From positions 2,685,631 through 2,749,630 of the forward strand of contig NZ_JACHEU010000001.1 in NCBI RefSeq assembly GCF_014201615.1: DNA of 64,000 bases, in the 5' to 3' direction. Positions 35,961-44,726 of the stretch are shown in pieces (the stretch's first letter is position 1; each line of letters opens with the position of its first letter). A program made the position numbers and the translations under genes. The notes under the pieces were generated by a model. It ran no database searches. It was not told where the DNA came from and worked only from the letters and a program-made list of their open reading frames with translations. The DNA is from Aquamicrobium lusatiense (GTDB lineage Bacteria; Pseudomonadota; Alphaproteobacteria; Rhizobiales; Rhizobiaceae).

Positions 35961-38441
35961 CTACGCCGGATCCGGCTTGCCCGGCCTGCGCCTGCCCTTG
36001 CGCGCTCTTTCTTCTTCCTCTGCTTTCAGCCGCTCCCGCTCGGCAAACTCGGCCTCGGTCTTGTCGTCATCATGCGGCCATGGCTCCAGAACCGGCCGCT
36101 TGTATTCGGCGCGCGTCGCAGAAGGAATTTCGATCCCCTCGCGGTTGAAGGCGTCCATGATCGCGAAGCGGACGTCGTTCTGCACCCCGCCGCTGTTGGT
36201 GATATCGGCAAGGAAGAAGCGTATCTCGAATTCCAGCGCCGCTGACCCAAAATTCGAAAACTGCACGAAGGGCTCCGGATTCTTAAGTATGGAGGGCTGC
36301 GCCCGCGTGATCTCCAGCAGGATTTCCTGAACGCGCCTGACATCGGTGCCATAGGCAACGCCCACCCGGATATCAACGCGCCCAAGCTTGTTGCGATGCG
36401 TCCAGTTGCCGACGGCGCCGTTGATGAGATTGGAGTTCGGCAGGATGACCGTCTGGCGCTGGAATGTCTCGATCTCGGTGGCGCGCACGCTGATTTTGCG
36501 CACAGTGCCGCTGACATCACCGGCCACGATCCAGTCGCCCACCTTGAACGGCCGCTCGGCCAGCAGGATCAGGCCCGAGACGAAGTTCGAGACGACATTC
36601 TGCAGACCGAAACCGATACCGAGGGAGAGCGCACCGGCAACAAGCGCGAGGCTGGAAAGATCGATGCCCGCCGCCGATATGCCGACCAGCGCAGCAATCG
36701 CTATACCAGCATAACCAACCACGAGGCTGATGGAATTGCGCACGCCGGCGTCGACCTTGCCGCGCGCCATGACCGAGCCGTCGAGCCAGCCCTGAAACCA
36801 GCGGGTCAGGAAATAACCGATGGCAAAGACCAGTATGCCGCTCAATATGCCGAGCAGCGATATGGTCACCGAACCGATGCTGAAACCGGTGGCCAGCTTC
36901 TGCGCCCATGCCTGAATATCTCCCGGCTGAAACCCCCACATGAACAGGGTAAGCGGCAGGAAGATCAACAGAATGAGGAAGTTGAGCAGGACGCTGACGC
37001 CAAGCCCGATCTGATCCATGGAGCTTTCTTCGGCATAGCCTTTGGCCATCATCCAGCGGCCCAGCCATGATCCGCCCAGCCCGCCCTCCGCGCCGATGGC
37101 GGCGGCGCAAAGGAAGCCGATATAGGCCGTCACCAGAATGGTGCCCGTCATCACCACCTGCAACGACAGGAAGATGGCAAAGCCGATATAGCCGAACAGC
37201 GCGGCCCCGATGGTAAGCCCGCCGATCAGGAACAGACTGTAGCGCAGCCACACCGGCCACGGCTTCCAGTTGCCCTCAGGCGTCCTGAACGGCTTGACGT
37301 TGCCGATCAGAAGCAAAATGACGCCGACGATCAGCGAGGCTACGAAGCTGCGCGTCACCGTCAGCGACAGTGGCGACGACATCTGATCGGCCACCTGCGA
37401 AAGGAAATTGTTCAGCGCCACGGCTATCGCCATCGCGGTCGCCAGCCGCACCAGCCAGCGTGCGGGGCGCGATTCCACCGGCACGAGCCGCCATTGCGGG
37501 AGCTTCGGCACCAGCGCGGCATTGGCCAGCCGGTTCACCAGAAAAACGCCGAGCACCATCAGCATGGCCGAACGCAGATAGAGCCCGATATCGCCGCGCA
37601 GCACCTGATTTGAACTGAAGAAGAACCATGTCGCGGCAAAAAATACGGTGAGGGCTCCGGTCGGCAGCAGGGTCGACCAGAAGGCAACCGAAAGCCGGGT
37701 CAGATAGGACGGTTCTTCCACGGCGGGGTCGGCCCTGAACAGACCGCCCACCAGCCGCCTGCCGCCGAACATCAGCACAAGGGCCGCGATCAGCGCCATG
37801 AACGTTGCGGCGATCATGGCGTTGAACTTGTATTTATAGGCAAAATTAGCCCACGACGTGATGGCCGTGCTGAACTTTCCAAACTCGTTTGCCGCGTCGG
37901 AAATCATCTTGCCGCTGAACGTTTCCGACAATGCATAGCGGCGGGTCAGCATGCTGCGGAACAGGTCGCGCCGGATCGTGGCGATCTGCTCGATGAGTTT
38001 GTTGGAGCGAAGCGACAGGTTCTGCGCCGTCGCGATAACAGCATTGATCTCCGTCTTCTCCGCTGCAAGGGCCTGCCGCTCCTCCCGCACCGTTTCCGCC
38101 TCCGGCGGCTGACCGTCGGCGGGTGCCGCGCCCAGTTGCTCCACGCGTGCATTGATCTCGGCAAGGCGCGGCTTGAACGCGAGCGCGCTTTGCAATGCCT
38201 CGGTGGATACGGCTTCAAGCTTCAGGCGCAGGCGAACCAGATAGGCATCATCATCACCATGCTCGGTAATGTCCTTCTCAAGCCCGTCCAGCGTGACGAT
38301 CAGCGCATCCAGCGCCCGCTGCTGCTCCTCAAGCAGTTGCGCAGCCTCCGCCGCCGCCATGTCCTGTGCGAAAACAGGCCGGGCGAGGCCACCGAATACA
38401 AGAAACAAAACGAGGCAAAGGCGGGCGATATGCGAAAGCAT
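35961..38441 (-). CDS. Large mechanosensitive channel (MscS family with DUF3772 N-terminal region)
   Basis: Protein of 826 residues. A signal peptide (ARLCLVLFLVFGGLARPVFA) is followed by a 170-residue coiled-coil periplasmic region of DUF3772 type. Several membrane spans come next, then the MscS core: the pore helix GALSLGIGFGLQNVVSNFVSG and beta domain ERPFKVGDWIVAGDVSGTV, here given in two parts. A charged Arg/Glu-rich tail closes it. Large MscS proteins of this kind release solutes on hypo-osmotic shock. The ATG at 38441 starts the signal peptide; upstream residues are not needed. Confidence 0.9.
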   Translation of the reverse strand: MLSHIARLCLVLFLVFGGLARPVFAQDMAAAEAAQLLEEQQRALDALIVTLDGLEKDITEHGDDDAYLVRLRLKLEAVSTEALQSALAFKPRLAEINARVEQLGAAPADGQPPEAETVREERQALAAEKTEINAVIATAQNLSLRSNKLIEQIATIRRDLFRSMLTRRYALSETFSGKMISDAANEFGKFSTAITSWANFAYKYKFNAMIAATFMALIAALVLMFGGRRLVGGLFRADPAVEEPSYLTRLSVAFWSTLLPTGALTVFFAATWFFFSSNQVLRGDIGLYLRSAMLMVLGVFLVNRLANAALVPKLPQWRLVPVESRPARWLVRLATAMAIAVALNNFLSQVADQMSSPLSLTVTRSFVASLIVGVILLLIGNVKPFRTPEGNWKPWPVWLRYSLFLIGGLTIGAALFGYIGFAIFLSLQVVMTGTILVTAYIGFLCAAAIGAEGGLGGSWLGRWMMAKGYAEESSMDQIGLGVSVLLNFLILLIFLPLTLFMWGFQPGDIQAWAQKLATGFSIGSVTISLLGILSGILVFAIGYFLTRWFQGWLDGSVMARGKVDAGVRNSISLVVGYAGIAIAALVGISAAGIDLSSLALVAGALSLGIGFGLQNVVSNFVSGLILLAERPFKVGDWIVAGDVSGTVRKISVRATEIETFQRQTVILPNSNLINGAVGNWTHRNKLGRVDIRVGVAYGTDVRRVQEILLEITRAQPSILKNPEPFVQFSNFGSAALEFEIRFFLADITNSGGVQNDVRFAIMDAFNREGIEIPSATRAEYKRPVLEPWPHDDDKTEAEFAERERLKAEEEERARKGRRRPGKPDPA

Positions 38442-38678
38442 GATCCGAACTGAATTCCGTTGACGCCTGCCGCAGCCGCCATGACGTACCGGCGCGGGAA
38501 TGGTCATAGATAGAGAGGTCACGGGAACCCGGCAAGCGATGAGCGCTGGCTGAATGGTTTATACGCCAAAGGTGCTCCAAAAGAGGAAATCTTTGCGTTA
38601 GAAGCGGTGCAATTACCCATCTCAGGGGTTTTGGCGGCTGCCAGCAGCATGCCCCACCGCAAGAGAAACCGAACAAAA

Positions 38679-39860
38679 ATGCCTTCAGCCTCATTACGAA
38701 TCACAAACCTCATGCCGTCCGGCAAGAGCGGCTGGGAAGTCCACGCGGAAGCGCTGATGCGTCGTCAGAAGGATGACGACATCATCGTTCTTTCGGTTGG
38801 CGACCATGATTTTCATACGCCCGCCGAAACAGTCGAAGCCTGCGTGGCGGCAGTTCGCGAAGGGCGTCACCACTACACGCATCTGGCCGGCATCCCGCGC
38901 CTGCGCGCCGCAATGGCGCATTTGTCCACCCGCTGCTCGGGCGTTGAAACCCCGGTTGAACAGGTGATAGCGGCACCCGGCGGACAGGCAGCTCTTTATG
39001 CCGCCGTGCAGGCAACGCTCGATCCCGGCAGCCACGCCATCGTCGTCGCGCCCTATTATGCGACCTATCCCGGCACGTTCCGCGCGGCCGGTGCAGAATT
39101 CACGGTTGTGGAAGCGCGTGCCGCCGATGGCTTCCAGCCCGATGCTGCGGCAATCGAGGCCGCGCTGCGTCCCAACACCCGCGCCATCCTCATCAACACG
39201 CCCAACAATCCGACCGGCGCCGTCTACACGCGCGCGGCGCTGGAAGGCATCGCCGATCTGTGCCGGCGTCACGATCTGTGGCTGCTCTCGGACGAGGTTT
39301 ACTGGACGCTCGGCGCTTCCGAACACCTGTCGCCGCGCGCCCTGCCCGGCATGGCCGAGCGCACCATCGTGATCAACTCCATGTCCAAGAGCCATGGCAT
39401 GACCGGCTGGCGCATCGGCTGGTTGACGGCTCCGGAGCAACTGGTCACGCTGCTGACCGGCTTCAATCTGGTATCCACCTATGGCCTGCCCGATTTCATT
39501 TCCCATGCCGCCGCCGAAGCCATGGAGAACGATTACGGCGTGGCCGAAATCGCCGCCCGCTATGCCGGCCGGCGCGACATCTTCCTCGATGCCATAAGCG
39601 GCGCCAACCGGATTCAGGTGCGTGGCTCCGAAGGCGGCATGTACATCATGCTCGACATCTCGGCCATCGAGCCGGACGACGAGGCCTTCGCCTGGGCGCT
39701 GCTCGATGCCGAAAAGATCAGCGTCATGCCGGGTTCCAGCTTCGGCGAGGCCGCCGCCGGGCACATCCGCATCAGCCTGTGCAAGCCGGAACCGGTTTTG
39801 CAGGAGGCAGCGACCCGGCTGCTCCGCTTCGCGTCGGACTACGCAAGGAAGGCCGCCTGA
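38679..39860 (+). CDS. Class I PLP-dependent aminotransferase (arginine-pyruvate transaminase AruH-like)
   Basis: Fold-type I aminotransferase of 393 residues. Landmarks are VLSVGDHDFHTP, NTPNNPTGAVYTRAALEG, LLSDEVYWTL, the PLP lysine in NSMSKSHGMTGWRIGWL, and RISL near the end. The segments LSVGDxDFxTP, SKSH-MTGWR-GW and AGHIRL resemble AruH of Pseudomonas, an arginine-pyruvate transaminase. It is followed 88 bases later by a creatininase-family hydrolase on the same strand, so the pair may act on one guanidino- or amide-type substrate. The start at 38679 fits the family N terminus; an ATG at 38649 is in frame. Confidence 0.82.
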   Translation: MPSASLRITNLMPSGKSGWEVHAEALMRRQKDDDIIVLSVGDHDFHTPAETVEACVAAVREGRHHYTHLAGIPRLRAAMAHLSTRCSGVETPVEQVIAAPGGQAALYAAVQATLDPGSHAIVVAPYYATYPGTFRAAGAEFTVVEARAADGFQPDAAAIEAALRPNTRAILINTPNNPTGAVYTRAALEGIADLCRRHDLWLLSDEVYWTLGASEHLSPRALPGMAERTIVINSMSKSHGMTGWRIGWLTAPEQLVTLLTGFNLVSTYGLPDFISHAAAEAMENDYGVAEIAARYAGRRDIFLDAISGANRIQVRGSEGGMYIMLDISAIEPDDEAFAWALLDAEKISVMPGSSFGEAAAGHIRISLCKPEPVLQEAATRLLRFASDYARKAA

Positions 39861-39948
39861 GCGTCCGCCACGCCTCTGCATCGACAGGCCCGGCCGGAAA
39901 CGCTACTGGTTGAGGATTATCCGGCAAGGCAGATCTCGGGAAAGCGGA

Positions 39949-40752
39949 ATGGCAGCGCAGGGACGGAAAATCTGGTGGGGCGACTTCAAGGCGCCCGACT
40001 TCGCTGAGATCGACCCCGAAGAGACCATTGCCGTGCTGCCGGTGGCGGCGGTCGAGCAGCACGGACCGCATCTGCCGCTGTCCACCGATGCCGACATCAT
40101 GAACGGCATGCTGGCAACCGCGATCCCGCTTGTTCCGCAAGACCTCGATCTGCGCATCCTGCCGGCTCAGGCGGTCGGCAAGTCGGACGAGCACGTCTAC
40201 GCGCCGGGAACGCTGAGCATCCCGGCCACAAGTCTCATCGAATGCTGGAACGAGCTTGGCGCATCGGTGGCGCGCGCGGGCGTACGCAAGCTGGTCGTCG
40301 TCACCTCGCATGGCGGCAACGAAGAGGTGATGGGCATCGTCACCCGCAATCTGCGAGTCCACTTCGGCATGATGGCGGTGCGTACCAGCTGGGAACGCTT
40401 CGGACGGCCGGAAGGGCTGTTCAGCGCGCATGAGATGCGGCGCGGCATTCACGGCGGCGACGTGGAAACCTCGCTGATGCTGCATTTCCGCCCCGATCTC
40501 GTTGAATTGGAAAAAGCGGACAACTTCGCCTCCCGCGCCGACAGGGCGGAACAGGAATTCGCGCTGCTCAACGCACAAAGCCCGCATGCCTTTGCGTGGA
40601 TCGCCAGCGACCTCAACCCGCATGGCGTGGTCGGCAACGCCGCCGCCGCCACGGCCGAAAAAGGCCGGCTGACGGCAGAGCATCAGACCCAAGGTTTCAT
40701 CACCCTTCTGGAAGATGTGCGCAAGGCACGGCTTGCGGACTGGCTTAGCTGA
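39949..40752 (+). CDS. Creatininase family amidohydrolase
   Basis: Metal-dependent hydrolase of 267 residues. The metal-site residues are seen in VEQHGPHLPLSTDADI (Glu, His, Asp), in SHGGNEEV and in HGGDVETSLML. Family members open the creatinine ring or cleave formamide or lactam bonds; some act in cofactor biosynthesis, so creatinine itself should not be assumed. A ribosome site GGGAAAGCGGA precedes the ATG. Context with an AruH-like transaminase suggests a guanidino or amide catabolic step. Confidence 0.85.
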   Translation: MAAQGRKIWWGDFKAPDFAEIDPEETIAVLPVAAVEQHGPHLPLSTDADIMNGMLATAIPLVPQDLDLRILPAQAVGKSDEHVYAPGTLSIPATSLIECWNELGASVARAGVRKLVVVTSHGGNEEVMGIVTRNLRVHFGMMAVRTSWERFGRPEGLFSAHEMRRGIHGGDVETSLMLHFRPDLVELEKADNFASRADRAEQEFALLNAQSPHAFAWIASDLNPHGVVGNAAAATAEKGRLTAEHQTQGFITLLEDVRKARLADWLS

Positions 40753-40755
40753 AGC

Positions 40756-40816
40756 AATTCCAGCAAAAGTGCGGCGCGGTTTTGCGTTCGGAATAGCGCC
40801 AACCCAGAGCGTTACG
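40756..40816. repeat. Rhizobiales intergenic repeat copy
   Basis: The segment AATTCCAGCAAAAGTGCGGC followed by GCGGTTTTGCGTTCGGAAT resembles the common rhizobial intergenic repeat AATTCCAGGAAAAGTG..GCGGTTTTCCGTCCGGAATTGCG (quoted in parts from memory). It fills the gap between the convergent creatininase and phosphatase genes. Confidence 0.45.
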
Positions 40817-40851
40817 GGTGCTCCCGAGATTCGGTGAAAAGCGGAAACGCC

Positions 40852-41361
40852 CTAACCGAACGGGTCGAGTTCGAACACTTCGCCCTCGAACGCATCTGCC
40901 CCACGCCCAATGCCCTTTATCGCGGCAATCATGCGCCCTTCGCGGCCGAGCAGCGCGTCGGCCACCGCGATCAGGCGGCTATTGGGCGTCGCGGAAGGCG
41001 AGAGCCAGCGCAGCATCGCGGCCAGTTCGGCCTCGTTCAGCGCGGGATTGAGGGCAACAGCGACGATATAGGCGGCGGCGGGGGAGCGGCTGACGCCCGC
41101 ATAGCAATGAATGACCATCGGCCTTGCGCGGTCCCATCCAGAGGCGAAATCCAGCAGGCGGCGCACATGCGCCTCGCCCGGCAGGGTCAGCCCGTCGCGC
41201 AATTCGGCAATGTCGTTCATGCGCAGATGAAGATGATCCCGCTCCGCGACCGAGGCCGGGCGCGCCATGTCCGTGTCGGCGGAAAGCAGCGTGACCAGCC
41301 GTCCCGCACCGGTTCGCGAGACGGTCTGCTCCAGCTTTGAAAGCGGACAGACGTGGATCAT
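40852..41361 (-). CDS. Tyrosine/dual-specificity phosphatase family protein
   Basis: Protein of 169 residues with the cysteine-phosphatase P-loop VIHCYAGVSRSPAAAY (CX5R) and an upstream aspartate in LRMNDIAEL that could be the general acid. Its ATG overlaps the stop of cobC (ATGA), so it is translated with the last cobalamin gene. Most relatives are annotated as protein tyrosine phosphatases. Because late cobalamin synthesis needs an alpha-ribazole-phosphate or cobalamin-phosphate phosphatase that is not otherwise seen here, this protein is a candidate; that is inference only. Confidence 0.82.
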   Translation of the reverse strand: MIHVCPLSKLEQTVSRTGAGRLVTLLSADTDMARPASVAERDHLHLRMNDIAELRDGLTLPGEAHVRRLLDFASGWDRARPMVIHCYAGVSRSPAAAYIVAVALNPALNEAELAAMLRWLSPSATPNSRLIAVADALLGREGRMIAAIKGIGRGADAFEGEVFELDPFG

Positions 41362-42386
41362 CGCGTGCCCTTCCATCCGGCCAGCGCCGCCTCCAGCCGC
41401 AGCCATTCCTCGTCATTCCCCGGCAGGCCTGCACGCAGCGCATGCGGCCGATCACTGAAATGGCGCAGCACTATGCCGCGCTCACCAAGAGCCCGAAAAA
41501 GGCTGCCGGCCTCAGCAAATTCCATGTAGCGATAGAGCGGCGTGCCGCCCCGCACTTCGACGCCGTGGCCGGCGAACAGCCTGTCGAGCCGATCCGCCTC
41601 GCCTTCCAGCCGGGCCCGCATCTGCCGCTGCCAGTCCGCGTCGGAAAGAGCCCTGATGCCATATTCCAGCGCCGGGCCGGAGACGGCCCATGGCCCGAAG
41701 CCGCCGGCAAGCCGTGCCACGGTCTCCTTGTCGGCAAGGGCGAAACCCAGCCGCACACCGGCAAGGCCGAAAAATTTTCCGAACGAGCGCAGCACCACCA
41801 GCCCGCCCTGCTCCACATCGCCGGCAACGCTTTCCCGGTGCGGGCCGACATCCATGAAAGCCTCGTCCACCACCAGCAACACGCCTTTGGCCTCCATGCG
41901 GGACGCCAGTTCCGTGAGGTCGCGGCGGGCAATCACGCGCCCGTCCGGATTGTTCGGATTGACGACGATGGCAAGGTCGGCTGCGGAAAGCGTGTCGAAA
42001 TCCGGCGTTTCTTCCACCTCGTGGCCGGCAATGCGGGCGGCGCGCGCATGCTCGGCATAGGTGGGTCCGAGTACCAGCGCCCGGCCCGGCTTCACCAGTG
42101 AACAGACGCGCGGCAACAATATCTGCGTACCCGGCGCGCTCGCCACATTGGCCGGAGACGGCGCGCCATAGGCTGCGGCCGCGACGGCAGCGAGTTCGTC
42201 CGCCCGCGCCTGCTCGGGCAGACGGGTCAGGGCGGTGGCGGGCAGGTCGAAAAGCGGATAGGAGTGCGGATTGATCCCGGTCGAAAGATCGACGAAGGGT
42301 TCCGGCGCCTGCGGAAACAGCGCCCGGGCCCTGCCGAGGCTTCCGCCATGATCGACCGCCGCCAATGCTTCGCCCGGAATATCCAT
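41358..42386 (-). CDS. cobC: Threonine-phosphate decarboxylase CobC
   Basis: PLP enzyme of 342 residues that makes (R)-1-amino-2-propanol phosphate for the cobalamin nucleotide loop (named CobC in the aerobic nomenclature, CobD in Salmonella). Seen are FVDLSTGINPHSYPL, IVVNPNNPDGRV, LVVDEAFMD and the PLP lysine in RSFGKFFGLAGVRLG. The start ATG at 42386 lies in a CATG whose other strand is the start of cobD. The TTG eight codons in is a shorter alternative. It is divergent from cobD and coupled to the phosphatase downstream. Confidence 0.9.
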   Translation of the reverse strand: MDIPGEALAAVDHGGSLGRARALFPQAPEPFVDLSTGINPHSYPLFDLPATALTRLPEQARADELAAVAAAAYGAPSPANVASAPGTQILLPRVCSLVKPGRALVLGPTYAEHARAARIAGHEVEETPDFDTLSAADLAIVVNPNNPDGRVIARRDLTELASRMEAKGVLLVVDEAFMDVGPHRESVAGDVEQGGLVVLRSFGKFFGLAGVRLGFALADKETVARLAGGFGPWAVSGPALEYGIRALSDADWQRQMRARLEGEADRLDRLFAGHGVEVRGGTPLYRYMEFAEAGSLFRALGERGIVLRHFSDRPHALRAGLPGNDEEWLRLEAALAGWKGTR

Positions 42387-43353
42387 GTCGGTCCTAATTG
42401 CCTTCATCTCGCTGGTTGCCGAACGCATCGCCGGATATCCGGACTGGCTCTTTCGCGCCATCGGCCATCCCGTTACCTGGATCGGCAGGCTGATATCCTG
42501 TCTCGACCGAACGCTCAACCTCGCCTCCTCTTCCGACGCGACAAGGCGGCTTTGCGGCGTGCTGGCGCTGCTGGTGATCGTATCGGTGCCGGCAGCCATC
42601 GCCTTCGCCATCGAGACGCTGCTCGGCCGCGTTTTCTTCGGCTTCATTGTCACCGCTATAGTGGCATCCTCGCTGCTCTCGCAACGCAGCCTCGGCGAAC
42701 ATGTCGAGGCCGTTGCAACCGCACTGGAAACCGGCGGTCTTGAAGCGGGACGCAGGGCGGTGTCGATGATCGTCGGCCGTGATCCCGAGCAACTGGACGA
42801 AGCGGGCGTCTCCCGCGCCGCAATCGAAAGCCTTGCCGAGAATTTTTCCGATGGCATCGTCGCCCCTGCCCTGTGGCTTGGCGTGGGCGGACTGGCCGGA
42901 GGCGCGGCCTACAAGTCCGTCAACACCGCCGATTCCATGATCGGCCACCGCACCCCCCGCCATGAGGCCTTCGGCTGGGCCTCGGCGCGCTTCGACGATC
43001 TGGTCAACCTCCCCGCCTCGCGGCTGACGGGACTGCTGATCGTGGCCGCCGCTTTCCTGGTGAAAGGCGCTGACGCCCACGCCGGCTGGCAGGCGATCCG
43101 CCGCGATGCTGCAAAGCATCGATCACCCAATGCCGGCTGGCCGGAAGCGGCCATGGCCGGCGCGCTGGGGCTCGCCCTCGCCGGCCCCCGCGTCTATGGC
43201 GGCGTCACGGTGGACGATTCCTTCATGGGCGAAGGCGGTCGGCGCGATGCCGACGCAGCCGACATCCGGCGCGCCCTGAAACTCTACCGAATCGCCGACA
43301 TGATGCTGATCGCGCTATTTGGTCTGGCAGCGGCGGCGATCTGGCTGCTCTAA
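42385..43353 (+). CDS. cobD: Adenosylcobinamide-phosphate synthase CobD/CbiB
   Basis: Membrane enzyme of 322 residues that joins adenosylcobyric acid to aminopropanol phosphate. The N terminus VLIAFISLVAERIAGYPDWL and HPVTWIGRLI, the central SLAENFSDGIVAPALW, and NTADSMIGHRTPRHEAFGWA are CbiB hallmarks, with several spans. It is the only plus-strand gene in this cobalamin block. Its start shares CATG with the divergent cobC, and its stop overlaps that of the convergent methyltransferase. Confidence 0.93.
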   Translation: MSVLIAFISLVAERIAGYPDWLFRAIGHPVTWIGRLISCLDRTLNLASSSDATRRLCGVLALLVIVSVPAAIAFAIETLLGRVFFGFIVTAIVASSLLSQRSLGEHVEAVATALETGGLEAGRRAVSMIVGRDPEQLDEAGVSRAAIESLAENFSDGIVAPALWLGVGGLAGGAAYKSVNTADSMIGHRTPRHEAFGWASARFDDLVNLPASRLTGLLIVAAAFLVKGADAHAGWQAIRRDAAKHRSPNAGWPEAAMAGALGLALAGPRVYGGVTVDDSFMGEGGRRDADAADIRRALKLYRIADMMLIALFGLAAAAIWLL

Positions 43354-44102
43354 GCGCGCCGCGCCTCGAAAGTGATGATGCCATCGCCCTTCTGCGGCTT
43401 GCGGCCATGCTGGTAATCGCCACAGGCGATCACCTCGGTGAAGCCGACGGCCCGCAGCGCCAGCTCGAATTCCGCCACGCCCCACCAGCGCAGGGCGAAC
43501 AGGTCGATCTCGCTGTCCACCAGCTTGCCGACCCGCCAGTGCTCATAGCGCAGGCTGGTCGTGGTGGTCTGTGCCACATAGTCCGTGTCGATCCTGTCGG
43601 CGGTCAGCGTCAGCAGCTCTTCGCCGGCCTTCCATGTCCGCACCGAATGCGGTGCATCGAGAAAACCGTCGATGGCATCGAGGTCAAGGATCAGCCGGCC
43701 GCCGGGCGCGAGATGGTCGTGGAAGCGCTTCAGCACCCCAAGTGCGGCGTCATAGTCGGTGATGAGCTGGATGGAGCCGAGCGGCACGAGCATGGCCTCG
43801 AAGCGCTCGTCATAGGAAAAACCCTCGAAGGTCTGCCGGCTCAGCCCCGCCGGCAGTGATCGGCTCTCACAGGCCGCGCGGCAATAGGCCAGCATCTCCT
43901 CGGAAGCGTCGAAGCCTTTCACGTCCAGCCCCGCTTCCAGCAGCGGCACGAGCAGGCGCCCATTGCCGACCGCCGGTTCAAGCACCGGACCCGTCACGCC
44001 TTGCAGGCGCTCCAGATAGAATTCGACGTCGCCAAAGGACCGGCCGACCGGCTTGTCCAGTTCATAGACCCAGGCGGCCAGCGTCGCATAACGATTTTGC
44101 AC
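43350..44102 (-). CDS. Class I SAM-dependent methyltransferase
   Basis: Protein of 250 residues. The SAM-binding motif I is seen as VLEPAVGNGRLLVPLLEAG, followed by VKGFDASEEML (acidic end of strand 2) and LILDLDAID. No substrate-specific feature is recognised. The start is GTG sharing one base with the cobO stop (TAGTG), so it is cotranscribed with cobU-cobO. It is not one of the known corrin ring methyltransferases, which have a different (tetrapyrrole methylase) fold. Confidence 0.8.
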   Translation of the reverse strand: MQNRYATLAAWVYELDKPVGRSFGDVEFYLERLQGVTGPVLEPAVGNGRLLVPLLEAGLDVKGFDASEEMLAYCRAACESRSLPAGLSRQTFEGFSYDERFEAMLVPLGSIQLITDYDAALGVLKRFHDHLAPGGRLILDLDAIDGFLDAPHSVRTWKAGEELLTLTADRIDTDYVAQTTTTSLRYEHWRVGKLVDSEIDLFALRWWGVAEFELALRAVGFTEVIACGDYQHGRKPQKGDGIITFEARRA

Positions 44103-44725
44103 TAGAATTCTATTCCCTTCTGTGCCTTCACGCCCGCCGCGAAATGGTGCTTGGTGGACCCCATTTCGGTGACGAGATCTGCAGCCTCGATCAAGGCCGG
44201 CCTGGCGTTACGGCCCGTGACCACGACATGCAACCCCTCGCGACGCCCCTTCAGCGCCGCCACCACCTCGTCGAGGTCGAGATAGTCGTAGCGCAGCGCT
44301 ATGTTGAGTTCGTCAAGCACCACAAGGCTGATCGTCGGATCGGCCATCAGCTCCTGCGCCTTGGCCCATGCGGCCTGCGCGGCGGCGATGTCGCGCTTCA
44401 GGTCCTGCGTTTCCCACGTAAAGCCTTCGCCCATGGTGTGCCACGAAACCAGATCGCCGAAACGGGCCAGCGCATCCTGCTCGCCGGAATGCCACGCGCC
44501 CTTGATGAACTGGACGACGCCCACCCGCCTTCCATAACCCAGCATGCGCAGCGCCAGCCCGAAGGCGGCCGTGCTCTTGCCCTTGCCCGGACCGGTGTTG
44601 ACGATCAGCAGGCCCTTCTCGACCGTCTTTGCGGCCACTTCTGCATCCTGAACCGCCTTGCGCTTTTCCATTTTGGCGCGGTGGCGCTCCGCCTCCACAT
44701 CGTCGATTTCGCTTTCGTCCGCCAT
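44102..44725 (-). CDS. cobO: Corrinoid adenosyltransferase CobO
   Basis: Cob(I)yrinic acid a,c-diamide adenosyltransferase of the BtuR/CobA/CobO type, 207 residues. The P-loop is GPGKGKSTAAFG; later motifs are RVGVVQFIKGAW, LVVLDELNIALRY and VVTGRNARPALI. It transfers the 5'-deoxyadenosyl group to cob(I)alamin precursors. It lies one base after the cobU stop and overlaps the methyltransferase gene, so it is mid-operon. Confidence 0.95.
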   Translation of the reverse strand: MADESEIDDVEAERHRAKMEKRKAVQDAEVAAKTVEKGLLIVNTGPGKGKSTAAFGLALRMLGYGRRVGVVQFIKGAWHSGEQDALARFGDLVSWHTMGEGFTWETQDLKRDIAAAQAAWAKAQELMADPTISLVVLDELNIALRYDYLDLDEVVAALKGRREGLHVVVTGRNARPALIEAADLVTEMGSTKHHFAAGVKAQKGIEF

Positions 44726-44726
44726 A

